Origin: Gemmata sp.
GTDB lineage: Bacteria; Planctomycetota; Planctomycetia; Gemmatales; Gemmataceae
Direction of reading: 5' to 3'
Length of the DNA: 59,669 nt
Assembly (NCBI GenBank): GCA_025055115.1
Contig: JANWYJ010000020.1
Location: 1 to 59,669 of the forward strand
Shown: piece by piece, positions 1 to 8,732 of the stretch
Layout of the letters: every line of letters begins with the position of its first letter
How positions within the stretch are numbered: the first letter of the stretch is position 1
Made by a program: the position numbers and the translations under genes
The notes under the pieces: model-generated
The model's input: only the letters and a program-made list of their open reading frames with translations
Databases searched by the model: none
Told to the model about the DNA's origin: nothing

Positions 1-2604
1 CAGGGTTTGCGCGCCGAGCCGTCGGTGATCTTCGTCGGTGATGGCCTGAGCGATGAGGCTCGGGATAGTCCCTACCCGGTGATCGCGGGGTTGAACCCTG
101 CGGCCCGCAGCCCCCTGGGGCCGTTTCTGCCCCCTGGAGTCGATACCCTAGGCGACGACGACATCGTTCTGCTCGAATGGGACGGCTCCGACCTCAACGG
201 CCTGCCACCGGGAACACCGATTCGCCTGCGCTACTTCGACCCTGAAGTGGAAGGCGCCGGCGTCGTGAAGGAAGCGACCTTCACACTGCGCGGCTACATC
301 CGCTTCCCCGGCCCGGCGCAAGACCGGCACCTGGTTCCTGAAATCGCTGGTGTCACCGATGCCCGCGCCGATCTGTACAACTGGGACCGCCCCCCGGTGC
401 TACCTAAAGAAACCATCCGCCAGCGTGTGCCCGACAAACACCCCCGCAGCCAGTTCTTCAACGTTCACAAGGCCACGCCGATGGCGTACCTCACGTTGGC
501 CACCGCGCGGCGCCTCTTCAGCAGCCGCTATGGCGCTGATACCTCCCTGCGCATTGCCCCCGCCGAAGGGAAAAGCCTCGAACAAACCGCCGACGAACTC
601 CGCGGCACGCTTGTACAACACCTCGACCCCGCCGCCAACGGTTTCGCCTTCGACCCGATTCGCGAGCGGCTCTTGGCCGCCAGCCGCGGCGGCAACGACT
701 TTGGCCTGCTCTTTCTGGGTTTCAGTTGCTTCCTCATTGTCGCCGCGTTGATGCTGGTCGGGCTACTCTTTCGGCTGTCGTTGGAACGGCGTGCCAAGGA
801 AGTCGGGCTGCTGTTAGCCACCGGTTTCGCAGTGGGTTCCGTGCGACGCTTGCTCCTGGCCGAAGGGCTGATGGTCGCCGTTGTCGGCGCGGCTGTCGGG
901 CTGGTAGCCGCCGTGGCGTATAACCGGTTGCTGCTGGAGCTTCTCATCCACCTGTGGCCCGATGCGGAAGTGCGCTCGTACCTGCAGCCGCACGTCTCGG
1001 CAGAGAGTTTCGCCATCGGATTCATCGCCACGGTTGTGATGGCCGGTACGGCCCTGTGGTGGAGTCTGCGGGGGTTGGTGAAGGTTCCGCCACCGGCCTT
1101 GTTGCGAGGTGAAACCACCGTCGTTACCCCGAGCGGGCACAGACCGCGCCGCGGCATGATGGTGTTGGCTGTGGTCGCCTTGGCCAGCGGCCTGGGCCTG
1201 ATCGCCGCCGGAGGAACGATCGACAACCCGGACCTGCAAGCTCTCACATTCTTCAGCGGTGGCGGCATGCTGTTGGCCGTCGCCCTGATGGCGCTTTGGC
1301 TGTGGATGAACCGCACGCGCCATGCAGTCGTCAACGGCCGAGGGCTGGCGGCCTTGGCCACTCTCGGTCGCCGCAACGCGGCGCGCAACCCGGGCCGCAG
1401 CCTCTTGACCGCATTGATGCTGGGCGCCGCAGCGTTCTTGCTGGTGGCCGTCGAGAGTTTCCGCCGGCAACCCGATCGCGAATTCCTCAACAAAACGGGC
1501 GGCAGCGGCGGCTACAACCTCGTCGCAGAGTGCGATGTCCCGCTGTTTCAAGCGTTCGATTCTGGCCCGGGTCGCGCCGATCTCGAACGGCAACTGCAGC
1601 GAGCATTCGCACCACCCGAGGCCGACCCGGCCGCACCGCCCCCCACGGCCGCGTTTCACGCCGCCCAAGAGCAACTGGCAGCCATCGAAGAGGTGCTGCC
1701 CCTGCGGGTCCGCAGCGGCGACGACGCTAGCTGCGCCAACTTATTCCAAGCGACCCGGCCACGCATTCTAGGCATTCCCGATGCGTTTCTGCACGGTGAA
1801 AAACGCTTCAAGTTCTACGCCGCCCGCGCCACAAGCGACGACGAGAAAGCCAACCCCTGGCGGCTTCTGCTGGCCCATCCGGCCCCAGACGAAATCCCCG
1901 TCATCTGCGAACAAAACACCGCGCAATGGATGCTGAAAAAAGCCGTCGGCGATACCTTTGTGATGCCCGGCGACGATGGCCGCGACCTCACTTTCCGCAT
2001 CGTGGCGACATTGGTCGATAGTCCATTTCAAAGTGAACTGATTATCAGCGACTCGCACTTTGCCCGCGTCTTCCCCCAGCCAACGGGCTATCGCGCATTC
2101 CTTATCCGCACACGTGCGGGAAGTGAAGACGCCGTCGCCCGCCTGTTGCAGATCGGTTTGCGTGCCAACGGGTTGACTGTCACCTCGACGCGCGAGCGGG
2201 TCGCGAACTATCAAGCCGTGATCGGCGCATACCTCTCAACGTTCCAACTCCTAGGAGGTCTGGGGTTACTTCTGGGTGTCCTGGGGTTGGCTGTGGTCAT
2301 CCTGCGTGGCGTGTGGGAACGGGTGGGCGAATTGGCGCTGTTGCGGGCGGTGGGCTATCGGCCCGGCACGTTGCAGTTTCTCGTTCTCGTGGAGCATGTG
2401 TTCTTGTTAGTATGGGGGTTACTTGCGGGGGTTGCGGCGGCGGCAGCGTCGGTCGCCCCGCATGTGGCCGGCGGAGCGCGTGTGCCGTGGACCAATCTCG
2501 CGACGCTCTTGGGGTTGGCCCTCGGCTTGGGCTTGGTCGTGGCGGCCTGCGCCACAGCGGGTATCCTGCGCGTGCCGCTGATTCCGGCCCTGCGGCGGGA
2601 ATAG
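1..2604 (+). CDS. ABC transporter permease, FtsX/MacB type (5'-truncated by window edge)
   Basis: The reading frame is open from the first base, so the true start and probably the first membrane helix lie upstream. What remains (about 867 codons) is a double-FtsX permease. The first membrane block has helices near codons 235-256, 288-310 and 336-355, around the typical stretch LERRAKEVGLLLATGF. Helices near 385-405 and 417-433 link it to a second half that opens with NPGRSLLTALMLGAAAFLL (about 462-485). A large extracytoplasmic domain follows, then three C-terminal helices (743-770, 792-818, 832-855) with the matching motif ERVGELALLRAVGY. Such permeases work with a separate ATPase in export or lipoprotein release; the ATPase gene is probably upstream. 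Substrate unknown. Confidence 0.9.
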   Translation, partial: QGLRAEPSVIFVGDGLSDEARDSPYPVIAGLNPAARSPLGPFLPPGVDTLGDDDIVLLEWDGSDLNGLPPGTPIRLRYFDPEVEGAGVVKEATFTLRGYIRFPGPAQDRHLVPEIAGVTDARADLYNWDRPPVLPKETIRQRVPDKHPRSQFFNVHKATPMAYLTLATARRLFSSRYGADTSLRIAPAEGKSLEQTADELRGTLVQHLDPAANGFAFDPIRERLLAASRGGNDFGLLFLGFSCFLIVAALMLVGLLFRLSLERRAKEVGLLLATGFAVGSVRRLLLAEGLMVAVVGAAVGLVAAVAYNRLLLELLIHLWPDAEVRSYLQPHVSAESFAIGFIATVVMAGTALWWSLRGLVKVPPPALLRGETTVVTPSGHRPRRGMMVLAVVALASGLGLIAAGGTIDNPDLQALTFFSGGGMLLAVALMALWLWMNRTRHAVVNGRGLAALATLGRRNAARNPGRSLLTALMLGAAAFLLVAVESFRRQPDREFLNKTGGSGGYNLVAECDVPLFQAFDSGPGRADLERQLQRAFAPPEADPAAPPPTAAFHAAQEQLAAIEEVLPLRVRSGDDASCANLFQATRPRILGIPDAFLHGEKRFKFYAARATSDDEKANPWRLLLAHPAPDEIPVICEQNTAQWMLKKAVGDTFVMPGDDGRDLTFRIVATLVDSPFQSELIISDSHFARVFPQPTGYRAFLIRTRAGSEDAVARLLQIGLRANGLTVTSTRERVANYQAVIGAYLSTFQLLGGLGLLLGVLGLAVVILRGVWERVGELALLRAVGYRPGTLQFLVLVEHVFLLVWGLLAGVAAAAASVAPHVAGGARVPWTNLATLLGLALGLGLVVAACATAGILRVPLIPALRRE

Positions 2605-2662
2605 CGCAACCACAGCCGCTCCCCAAGCTCCTTGTGAATCCCTCCTTCCACGGAAACAGGCC

Positions 2663-3565
2663 ATGATCAAACTGGGTATGCTCGATTTCGACACTTCGCA
2701 TTGTGTCGCGTTCACGACGCGTCTGAATCACATCGGCAACGATAAGGAGCAGTTTGTTGAGGGGGCGAAAGTTGTCATCGCTTGCCCGGGGGAATCGAAG
2801 TTGTCGCCGGAACGGATTCCGGGTTTCACCGAGCAGATGAAAAAATTCGGCGTCCCCCTGGTCGAAAAGCCACAAGAGATGATCGGCCGGGTGGACGGCA
2901 TGTTGATCATGTCGCTCGATGGCACGGTGCATTACGAGCGAGCCAAGCCGTTTTTGGAAGCGGGTATTCCTTGCTTTATCGACAAACCCTATGCCTGCTC
3001 GGTGGACGACGCCAAGAAGATGGCCGAGTTGGCCGCGAAAAAGAAGGTGCCGATCTTCTCGTCGTCGTCGTTGCGGTATGCTCCGGAGGTGGTCGCCTCT
3101 GCGGCTGATCCCAAGCCGGGGAAATTGCAGGGCTGCACGGTGTACGGTCCGGCGTCGCTGTCGCCGATTCCCGAGCGTAATCCGGGGTTGTTTCACTATG
3201 GGATTCACGCGGTCGAAATTCTTTATGCGCTGATGGGTCCGGGTTGCCAGCGCGTCACCTGTACGCACCAGAAAGACGTCGATGTGGTGACGGGAACGTG
3301 GAAGGATGGTCGCGTAGCCACGGTGCGTGGTAACCGCCGCGGGCCGGGGGCGTATGGTTTCACCGCATTTGCCGAAAAAAGCATCACGGCGGTGGAAGTC
3401 GGCACCAAGTTCATCTACCGTGAACTGCTCAAGAAGGTGGTCGCGATGTTCCAGACCGGCCAAGCGCCGCTGGACATCGCCGAAACGATTGAGATGGTCG
3501 CCTTTATGCAAGCTGCCAACAAAAGCGGTGCCAATCACGGTGTTGGGGAGACTCTGCAGCGATGA
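2663..3565 (+). CDS. Gfo/Idh/MocA-family oxidoreductase, short form
   Basis: This 300-residue protein has the NAD(P)-binding plus C-terminal barrel layout of Gfo/Idh/MocA sugar oxidoreductases. The clearest family mark is PCFIDKPYACSVDDAKKMAE (about residues 109-128), matching the usual EKP motif followed by a helix. The N-terminus is atypical: where GxGxxG is expected it reads MIKLGMLDFDTSHC, so cofactor binding is less certain. It has no signal peptide, unlike the exported paralogue at 33842. Its end overlaps the next start by 4 bases (ATGA), implying translational coupling with the beta-propeller gene. Substrate cannot be inferred. Confidence 0.82.
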   Translation: MIKLGMLDFDTSHCVAFTTRLNHIGNDKEQFVEGAKVVIACPGESKLSPERIPGFTEQMKKFGVPLVEKPQEMIGRVDGMLIMSLDGTVHYERAKPFLEAGIPCFIDKPYACSVDDAKKMAELAAKKKVPIFSSSSLRYAPEVVASAADPKPGKLQGCTVYGPASLSPIPERNPGLFHYGIHAVEILYALMGPGCQRVTCTHQKDVDVVTGTWKDGRVATVRGNRRGPGAYGFTAFAEKSITAVEVGTKFIYRELLKKVVAMFQTGQAPLDIAETIEMVAFMQAANKSGANHGVGETLQR

Positions 3566-4878
3566 TACGTCCAGCATGGTGGTTTGCCCTCATCAGTATT
3601 GTCACCGGGTCGTTGCCGCCAGCGGCCTGGGGGGAAGATTGGCCGCGGTGGCGGGGGGTGCGTGGCGACGGCACATGGAACGCGCCGCCCCTGCCGGATC
3701 GATGGCCGGCCGATGGGCTGAAAGTCGTCTGGCGGCAACCGATCGGCGGTGGTTACGCCGGCATCACCGCCGCCTATGGCCGCGTGTACACCATGGACCT
3801 CGAAGAACCACGGCAGAAAGTGGCTGGCGACAAGCCCGATGCCACCGAGCGTGTCCTGTGCTTCGATGCCCGCACCGGGAAGCTATTGTGGTCGCACAAA
3901 TACCCCGTACGCTATGGCCCCCTCGGTGGCTACGCCAACGGTCCCCGGTGTTCGCCTACCATCCATGATGGCAAAGTGTACACTCTTGGCGCGGTCGGCC
4001 ATCTCTTCTGCTTCGACGCCCAAACGGGTCGAATTCTCTGGCAGCACGACACGGTGGCACAGTGGGGTGCCCAGGTCCCGCAGTGGGGTTTCGCCGGTTC
4101 ACCAGTGATCGATGGGGAGAAACTCCTGGTGCACCTGGGGGCCAAAGATGGCGGCTGTCTGGTGGCTTTTCATCGCGAAACCGGCAAAGAAATCTGGCGT
4201 GCCCTCGATGACCCCGCGGGGTATTGCACCCCGGTGGTGATCGCCCCCAAAAGCGGCAAGCAAGTCGTGATCTGGACGCCGGAAAACGTTCATGGCGTGG
4301 CCGCGGAAACGGGTCGGCCACTGTGGAAGGTACCGTACAAGGTCACCTATGGCGTCTCGATCGCGCCGCCGGTGTTTTACGATGGCATCGTGTTCGTCAC
4401 CGGGTATTGGGAAGGTGCGAAGGCCATTCGGCTGGGCGAAAAACCCACCGATGCGGAAGTCATCTGGACCAACGACAAAACCCTCCGCGGACTGATGGCC
4501 CAACCGCTTTACCGCGACAAGCACATCTACACCATCGACCGCGGCTATGGCCTGAGCTGCTTTGAATTGGCCACCGGCCAGAAGCGCTGGGACGACGACA
4601 ACACGCTGACACCCGCCGGCCGCAATCCGCATGCCAGCATCGTATGGTTAGGAAATTCCAACCGTATTTTGGCTCTCAACGCTATAGGCGAGTTGGTACT
4701 GGCCCAGCTCACCCCCGACGGCTACCAGGAGCAGTCGCGCACCAAGGTGTTGAAGGGCGCGGTATGGGGGCATCCGGCCTTCGCCGACCGGTTTGTGTTC
4801 GCGAAAACAGACGGTGCTGAGGCGTGGCAGAAGGGCGGCCCCCACGAGATTGTGTGCATCGAATTGGTCGCCCCATAG
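3562..4878 (+). CDS. Secreted PQQ-like beta-propeller repeat protein
   Basis: A 438-residue protein with an N-terminal signal peptide (MIRPAWWFALISIVTGSLPP, cleavage near AWGED) followed by DWPRWRG, the usual opening of planctomycete PQQ-like propellers. Repeated blades carry the pattern 'GKVYTLGAVGHLFCFDAQTG' and 'TGKLLWSHK', in which a strand, a tight turn and a W recur about every 45-60 residues. These blades resemble PQQ quinoprotein propellers and BamB. No quinoprotein catalytic signature or heme motif was seen, so an enzymatic role is not supported. The start overlaps the preceding Gfo/Idh/MocA gene by 4 bases. Confidence 0.88.
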   Translation: MIRPAWWFALISIVTGSLPPAAWGEDWPRWRGVRGDGTWNAPPLPDRWPADGLKVVWRQPIGGGYAGITAAYGRVYTMDLEEPRQKVAGDKPDATERVLCFDARTGKLLWSHKYPVRYGPLGGYANGPRCSPTIHDGKVYTLGAVGHLFCFDAQTGRILWQHDTVAQWGAQVPQWGFAGSPVIDGEKLLVHLGAKDGGCLVAFHRETGKEIWRALDDPAGYCTPVVIAPKSGKQVVIWTPENVHGVAAETGRPLWKVPYKVTYGVSIAPPVFYDGIVFVTGYWEGAKAIRLGEKPTDAEVIWTNDKTLRGLMAQPLYRDKHIYTIDRGYGLSCFELATGQKRWDDDNTLTPAGRNPHASIVWLGNSNRILALNAIGELVLAQLTPDGYQEQSRTKVLKGAVWGHPAFADRFVFAKTDGAEAWQKGGPHEIVCIELVAP

Positions 4879-4932
4879 CATCTAATCTTGTGTCCACTAT
4901 AATGATTCTGCGCGATTTTTTCGGTTTGTCAA

Positions 4933-5568
4933 ATGGTGCGCATCAAAATTTGCGGCGTGACCACCGCGGACGACGCTCGCTTTGCCGCCGAAGCGGGTGC
5001 TGATGCCGTTGGTCTGAACTTCTATTCATCATCGCCCCGGTATGTGCCGCCAGCCCAAGCGGCGGCGATCATCCGGGAGTTACCGCCGTTCACAGCGACC
5101 GTGGGAGTCTTCGTCCGCACGCCGGTTCGCCAGGTGTGTGCACTCGCCTATCAACTCGGCTTGCGGGCGGTGCAAACCTACGACAGTCTCCCGGCGGAGG
5201 ATACCTTCCCCTTTGCCCACATCCCGGCCTTTCGTGTTCGAGACAGCGCCGACCTGGAAGCGATCCGGCACTTTGTCGCCCACGCTGCTGAAGCCAACCG
5301 TCGACCGGCGGCCATTCTGGTGGATTCACGGGTTGAGGGGCAGTATGGCGGCACCGGGCACAAAGCCCCGTGGGAATTGCTACGGGGCTTCGCGGTCGGC
5401 GTGCCACTCATTCTGGCTGGTGGTCTGACCCCCGAGAATGTGGCTGAAGCGATTGCCATAGTGCGACCGTGGGGCGTGGATGTGGCTAGCGGCGTTGAGC
5501 AAGCCCCAGGGATCAAAGACCGCGCGCTGGTCACCCGCTTCATCGCCAACGTCCGCAGCACCCGATGA
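4933..5568 (+). CDS. trpF: Phosphoribosylanthranilate isomerase
   Basis: Catalyses the third committed step of tryptophan synthesis, isomerising N-(5-phosphoribosyl)anthranilate to CdRP in the cytoplasm. The 211-residue length is normal for a stand-alone TrpF. The N-terminal MVRIKICGVTTADDA carries the general-acid/base cysteine (Cys7). The second catalytic residue is the aspartate in AILVDSRVEGQYGGTG (about residue 132), followed by the phosphate-binding GGTG. The C-terminal phosphate loops PLILAGGLTPENV and GVDVASGVEQAPGIKD are intact. No other trp gene is adjacent, so it appears isolated from the pathway operon. The gap after it is rich in repeats. Confidence 0.96.
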   Translation: MVRIKICGVTTADDARFAAEAGADAVGLNFYSSSPRYVPPAQAAAIIRELPPFTATVGVFVRTPVRQVCALAYQLGLRAVQTYDSLPAEDTFPFAHIPAFRVRDSADLEAIRHFVAHAAEANRRPAAILVDSRVEGQYGGTGHKAPWELLRGFAVGVPLILAGGLTPENVAEAIAIVRPWGVDVASGVEQAPGIKDRALVTRFIANVRSTR

Positions 5569-5929
5569 AATGTCCGCTCAATGGGGCCATAGGGCGTTGT
5601 GCCTTCTCTTTGCCGTGGTGCTGTTCTTTGCTGTGGTTCTGAAGTCACCTCTTTGCTGTGGTTCTGAAGTCACCGCGGTGTTTGTGACGCCGATTGCCGT
5701 CGGCGTCGCTTTATCTTGTTCTGTTCTTTACTGTGGTTCTGAAGTCACCGCGGTGGCCCCATTGAAACTCCATAACACGACAGCCCGTTGTGCCTTCTCA
5801 GCAGTGATTCTGCAGGTCAGCAGTGATTTTGAAGGGTTTTTGAGCGGCGGTACCGCAGAAGGTACCGAATAATATGGATGTGTCTGGATGTGTATATGTC
5901 TGGATGTGTATGTGTCGAGACATGGTGAG
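5569..5929. repeat. Intergenic region with three copies of a 24-bp repeat
   Basis: No credible gene is present. A 24-bp unit beginning CTTTGCTGTGG and ending CTGAAGTCACC occurs at 5626-5649, 5651-5674 and (one mismatch) 5726-5749. Copies two and three are both followed by GCGGTG. The phrase GTTGTGCCTTCTC occurs at both 5597-5609 and 5788-5800, and an octamer TGGATGTG recurs three times between 5876 and 5910. The copies are adjacent or irregularly spaced, so this is degenerate tandem duplication, not a CRISPR array. Confidence 0.8.
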
Positions 5930-6003
<74 letters not shown>

Positions 6004-6060
6004 AAGCTACTATCATCGTATCCACCTGCGGAGGCAGCGTCAACTTCGGCACAGCATTTG

Positions 6061-6198
6061 GCGGTGATCGCACCATCGCATCGCGGTGATCGCACCATCG
6101 CATCGCGGTGATCGCACCATCGCATCGCGGTGATCGCACCATCGGTGATCGCACCATCGGTGATCGCACCATCGCATCGCGGTGATCGCACCATCGCA
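6061..6198. repeat. Minisatellite, seven units of 15-22 bp
   Basis: Seven head-to-tail units share the 15-bp core GGTGATCGCACCATC. Units 1-3 (6061-6126) are identical 22-mers starting GC and ending GCATC. The next are 17, 15 and 20 bp variants (6127-6178), and the last is 20 bp (6179-6198). The internal GGTG/CACC is a small inverted repeat. There are no spacers, so it is not CRISPR. The tract lies between the tRNA and the DUF1549/1553 gene. The rest of 6004-6368 shows nothing recognisable. Variable copy number between strains would be expected. Confidence 0.92.
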
Positions 6199-6368
6199 GC
6201 CCGCGGAGTGTTCACAACACTGCGAACGTCTTGGATGGCATCCGGCCTGCTGCGCTTGCTGCTTTGGAGTTTTCATACAACTCCAAACTTCTCTGATTGC
6301 ATCCTCTGGGCCTGTTCGCATAAATTGATGAGGGAGAGTGAAGTGTTCCTACGCGGGGATGGCCGGCC

Positions 6369-8690
6369 ATGACACGCAGCGCTGTGCTTGTGACCGTACT
6401 GGTGAGTGGCATGTTCATGATCCCACCAGTCGATGGCCAAGAACGGTACACCGAACCGGAACTGAAGCCCGCTGATCGCAACCACTGGGCTTATGTGCCG
6501 CCCCAACGTCCGAGGGTGCCCCCCGGCTCCCGCAACCCCATCGATGCGTTTGTGCACAGCCGGTTGGCCGAAAAAGGCCTCAAACCATCACCCCCGGCCG
6601 ACAAACTCACGCTGCTGCGCCGCGTCAGCTTGGACCTGACGGGTTTGCCGCCGACACCGGCCGAAGTGGAGGCATTTTTACAAGACGAATCGCCCCAGGC
6701 TTATACGAAAGTGGTCGAACGGTTGCTCGCCAGCCCCCATTTTGGCGAGCGCTGGGCCAGCCATTGGCTGGATGTCGTGCGCTTCGCCGAAAGTAACGGT
6801 TATGAACTCGACAAAGAACGCCCCCATGCCTGGCGTTATCGCGATTATGTCATTCAGAGTTTCAACGACGATAAACCGTACGATCGCTTTGTCCAAGAAC
6901 AGATCGCGGGCGACTTGATATGGCAGGCGCAGTGGCGCCCCGGCCGTGGTTGGCGCGGACTTTTTGACCATATTCAAACCCCGCCGGCTGCCGAGCCATT
7001 GATCGCCACGGGTCTGCATCGGTGTGGTCCTGTCCATATGGTCAGTGGCAATCTCGATGCCGAAGTGTTGCGTCAAGAGGTGCTGACGGAAATGGTCAAC
7101 GGTGTGGGCGCGGCCTTCCTCGGCCTCACCTTCGCCTGTTGCCGCTGTCATGATCACAAATTCGATGCTCTCAGTATGGGCGATTACTACCGGTTACAGG
7201 CCTTCTTTGGCGGGACTACCTATGTCGATGTGGATATTGCCACAGCGCGCGAACGGGCCGACTACCAACGCAAAGCCGAGGCCATCCAGGCCCAGATCGC
7301 GCCGCTGAAAAAACAGATCCAAGCACTCGATGAACCGGTGCGTGCCCGAGTGGCCCAGGAGAAACGCAATAAGCTCGAACCGAAATACCGCGCGGCCCTT
7401 GACACGCCCCCCGACCAACGGACGCCCGAACAGAAAATGCTCGCGGCCCATGCCAAAACCCTCATCCAAGTGCGCTGGGATGAAATTCTGGCGGCCATGC
7501 CCCCCGCGGATTTAGCCCGACGCACCCAATTGCGGCAACAACTCCACCAGTTGGAAGCAACGCTGCCGCCGCCACCCGCGACCGCTTGGGCCATCGCCGA
7601 AACCCAACCCCACGCTCAAACCTTCGTTTTGAAGCGCGGCGATCCGCACCGGAAAGCCACCGAAGTTCGCCCGGGCTATCCGCGCGTCATTGCGGGCCAG
7701 GCACCGCCGCCGCGCTCGCGCCTTGATCTGGCCGCCTGGCTCACGCAGCCCGACCATCCACTGACCGCCCGTGTCATCGTCAACCGGCTCTGGCACTATC
7801 ACTTCGGCCGCGGTCTGGTCGCCACGCCCAACGACTTCGGCGTTCGTGGCGAGCCGCCCACCCATCCCGAATTGCTCGATTGGCTCGCCTGCGAGTTGGT
7901 CCAACCCACGATCTCTGGTGGAGTACCGACCCCCAAGTGGTCCCTGAAGCACATTCACCGCTTGATTGTCACGAGCGAAACCTACCAACAATCCGCGACA
8001 ACGACCCACGGAGCCGCGGTCGATCCCGACAACAAACTCCTGTGGCGCATGAACCGCCAGCGTCTGGAGGCCGAAGCGATTCGCGATGCGATTCTTGCCG
8101 TCGCTGGTACGCTCACCCGTGACCTGGGCGGGCCATCGGTCAAAGTTCCCTTGGAACCCGAAGTGTACGATCTCATTTTCACCGAAGGCGAACCCGATGG
8201 CCTGTGGCCCGTAACACCCGATCCACGACAACACACGCGGCGATCGATTTATCTTTTCAACAAACGCAATGTGCGGCTTCCACTGCTGGAAGCCTTCGAC
8301 CAACCCGATACCCTCAACTCCTGCGCGGTACGTCCCGTCAGCACCTTCGCCCCCCAAGCGCTCATCCTGATGAATAATCCCTTCGTTCTCGCCCAAGGCA
8401 AGGCGCTGGCGATCGCCTTGGTACGGGATGTCGGCAATGATGTTGACCAACAACTCGACGAACTGTACCGCCGCGCGGTGGGGCGCCGGCCCACGGCCAC
8501 CGAACGCGAACTGGGCCTGCAATTCCTCCGCGAACAAACCGCCACCATCCGCCAACGTCTCCGCGCCGATCAACCCATCGGTCTGGATGCCAACGATCTT
8601 CCCGCCAACGCCGATCGCGCGGCCGTACGGGCTTTGGCCGATCTGTGCGTGGTCCTTTTCAACACCCACGAGTTTGTCTATCGGCCCTGA
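6369..8690 (+). CDS. DUF1549 and DUF1553 domain protein (planctomycete cytochrome-like)
   Basis: A 773-residue exported protein: signal peptide MTRSAVLVTVLVSGMFMIPP, then DUF1549 (about residues 45-290) with LLRRVSLDLTGLPPTPAEVE and FGERWASHWLDVVRFAESNG, a linker with charged helices (about 295-400), and DUF1553 (about 440-760) with LTARVIVNRLWHYHFGRGLV. A c-type heme attachment motif CCRCH occurs at residues 257-261 in FACCRCHDHKFDAL, where most family members have a CxxCHDHKFD motif. The N-terminal PSCyt1 cytochrome module found on many relatives is absent. These proteins are abundant in Planctomycetes; their biochemical role is unproven, though redox or polysaccharide-related functions have been proposed. 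Confidence 0.93.
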   Translation: MTRSAVLVTVLVSGMFMIPPVDGQERYTEPELKPADRNHWAYVPPQRPRVPPGSRNPIDAFVHSRLAEKGLKPSPPADKLTLLRRVSLDLTGLPPTPAEVEAFLQDESPQAYTKVVERLLASPHFGERWASHWLDVVRFAESNGYELDKERPHAWRYRDYVIQSFNDDKPYDRFVQEQIAGDLIWQAQWRPGRGWRGLFDHIQTPPAAEPLIATGLHRCGPVHMVSGNLDAEVLRQEVLTEMVNGVGAAFLGLTFACCRCHDHKFDALSMGDYYRLQAFFGGTTYVDVDIATARERADYQRKAEAIQAQIAPLKKQIQALDEPVRARVAQEKRNKLEPKYRAALDTPPDQRTPEQKMLAAHAKTLIQVRWDEILAAMPPADLARRTQLRQQLHQLEATLPPPPATAWAIAETQPHAQTFVLKRGDPHRKATEVRPGYPRVIAGQAPPPRSRLDLAAWLTQPDHPLTARVIVNRLWHYHFGRGLVATPNDFGVRGEPPTHPELLDWLACELVQPTISGGVPTPKWSLKHIHRLIVTSETYQQSATTTHGAAVDPDNKLLWRMNRQRLEAEAIRDAILAVAGTLTRDLGGPSVKVPLEPEVYDLIFTEGEPDGLWPVTPDPRQHTRRSIYLFNKRNVRLPLLEAFDQPDTLNSCAVRPVSTFAPQALILMNNPFVLAQGKALAIALVRDVGNDVDQQLDELYRRAVGRRPTATERELGLQFLREQTATIRQRLRADQPIGLDANDLPANADRAAVRALADLCVVLFNTHEFVYRP

Positions 8691-8732
8691 TCCTGCGGAC
8701 GACAACGGCGGCGAAATACGCCATCGGAAGTG

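Noticed and set aside
3562-4878. True quinoprotein alcohol dehydrogenase
   Set aside because: Only propeller repeats were seen; no PQQ catalytic residues, disulfide motif or heme domain could be identified. The same holds for the other three propellers.
6061-6198. Possible CRISPR array
   Set aside because: Units are directly adjacent, vary from 15 to 22 bp and have no spacers.
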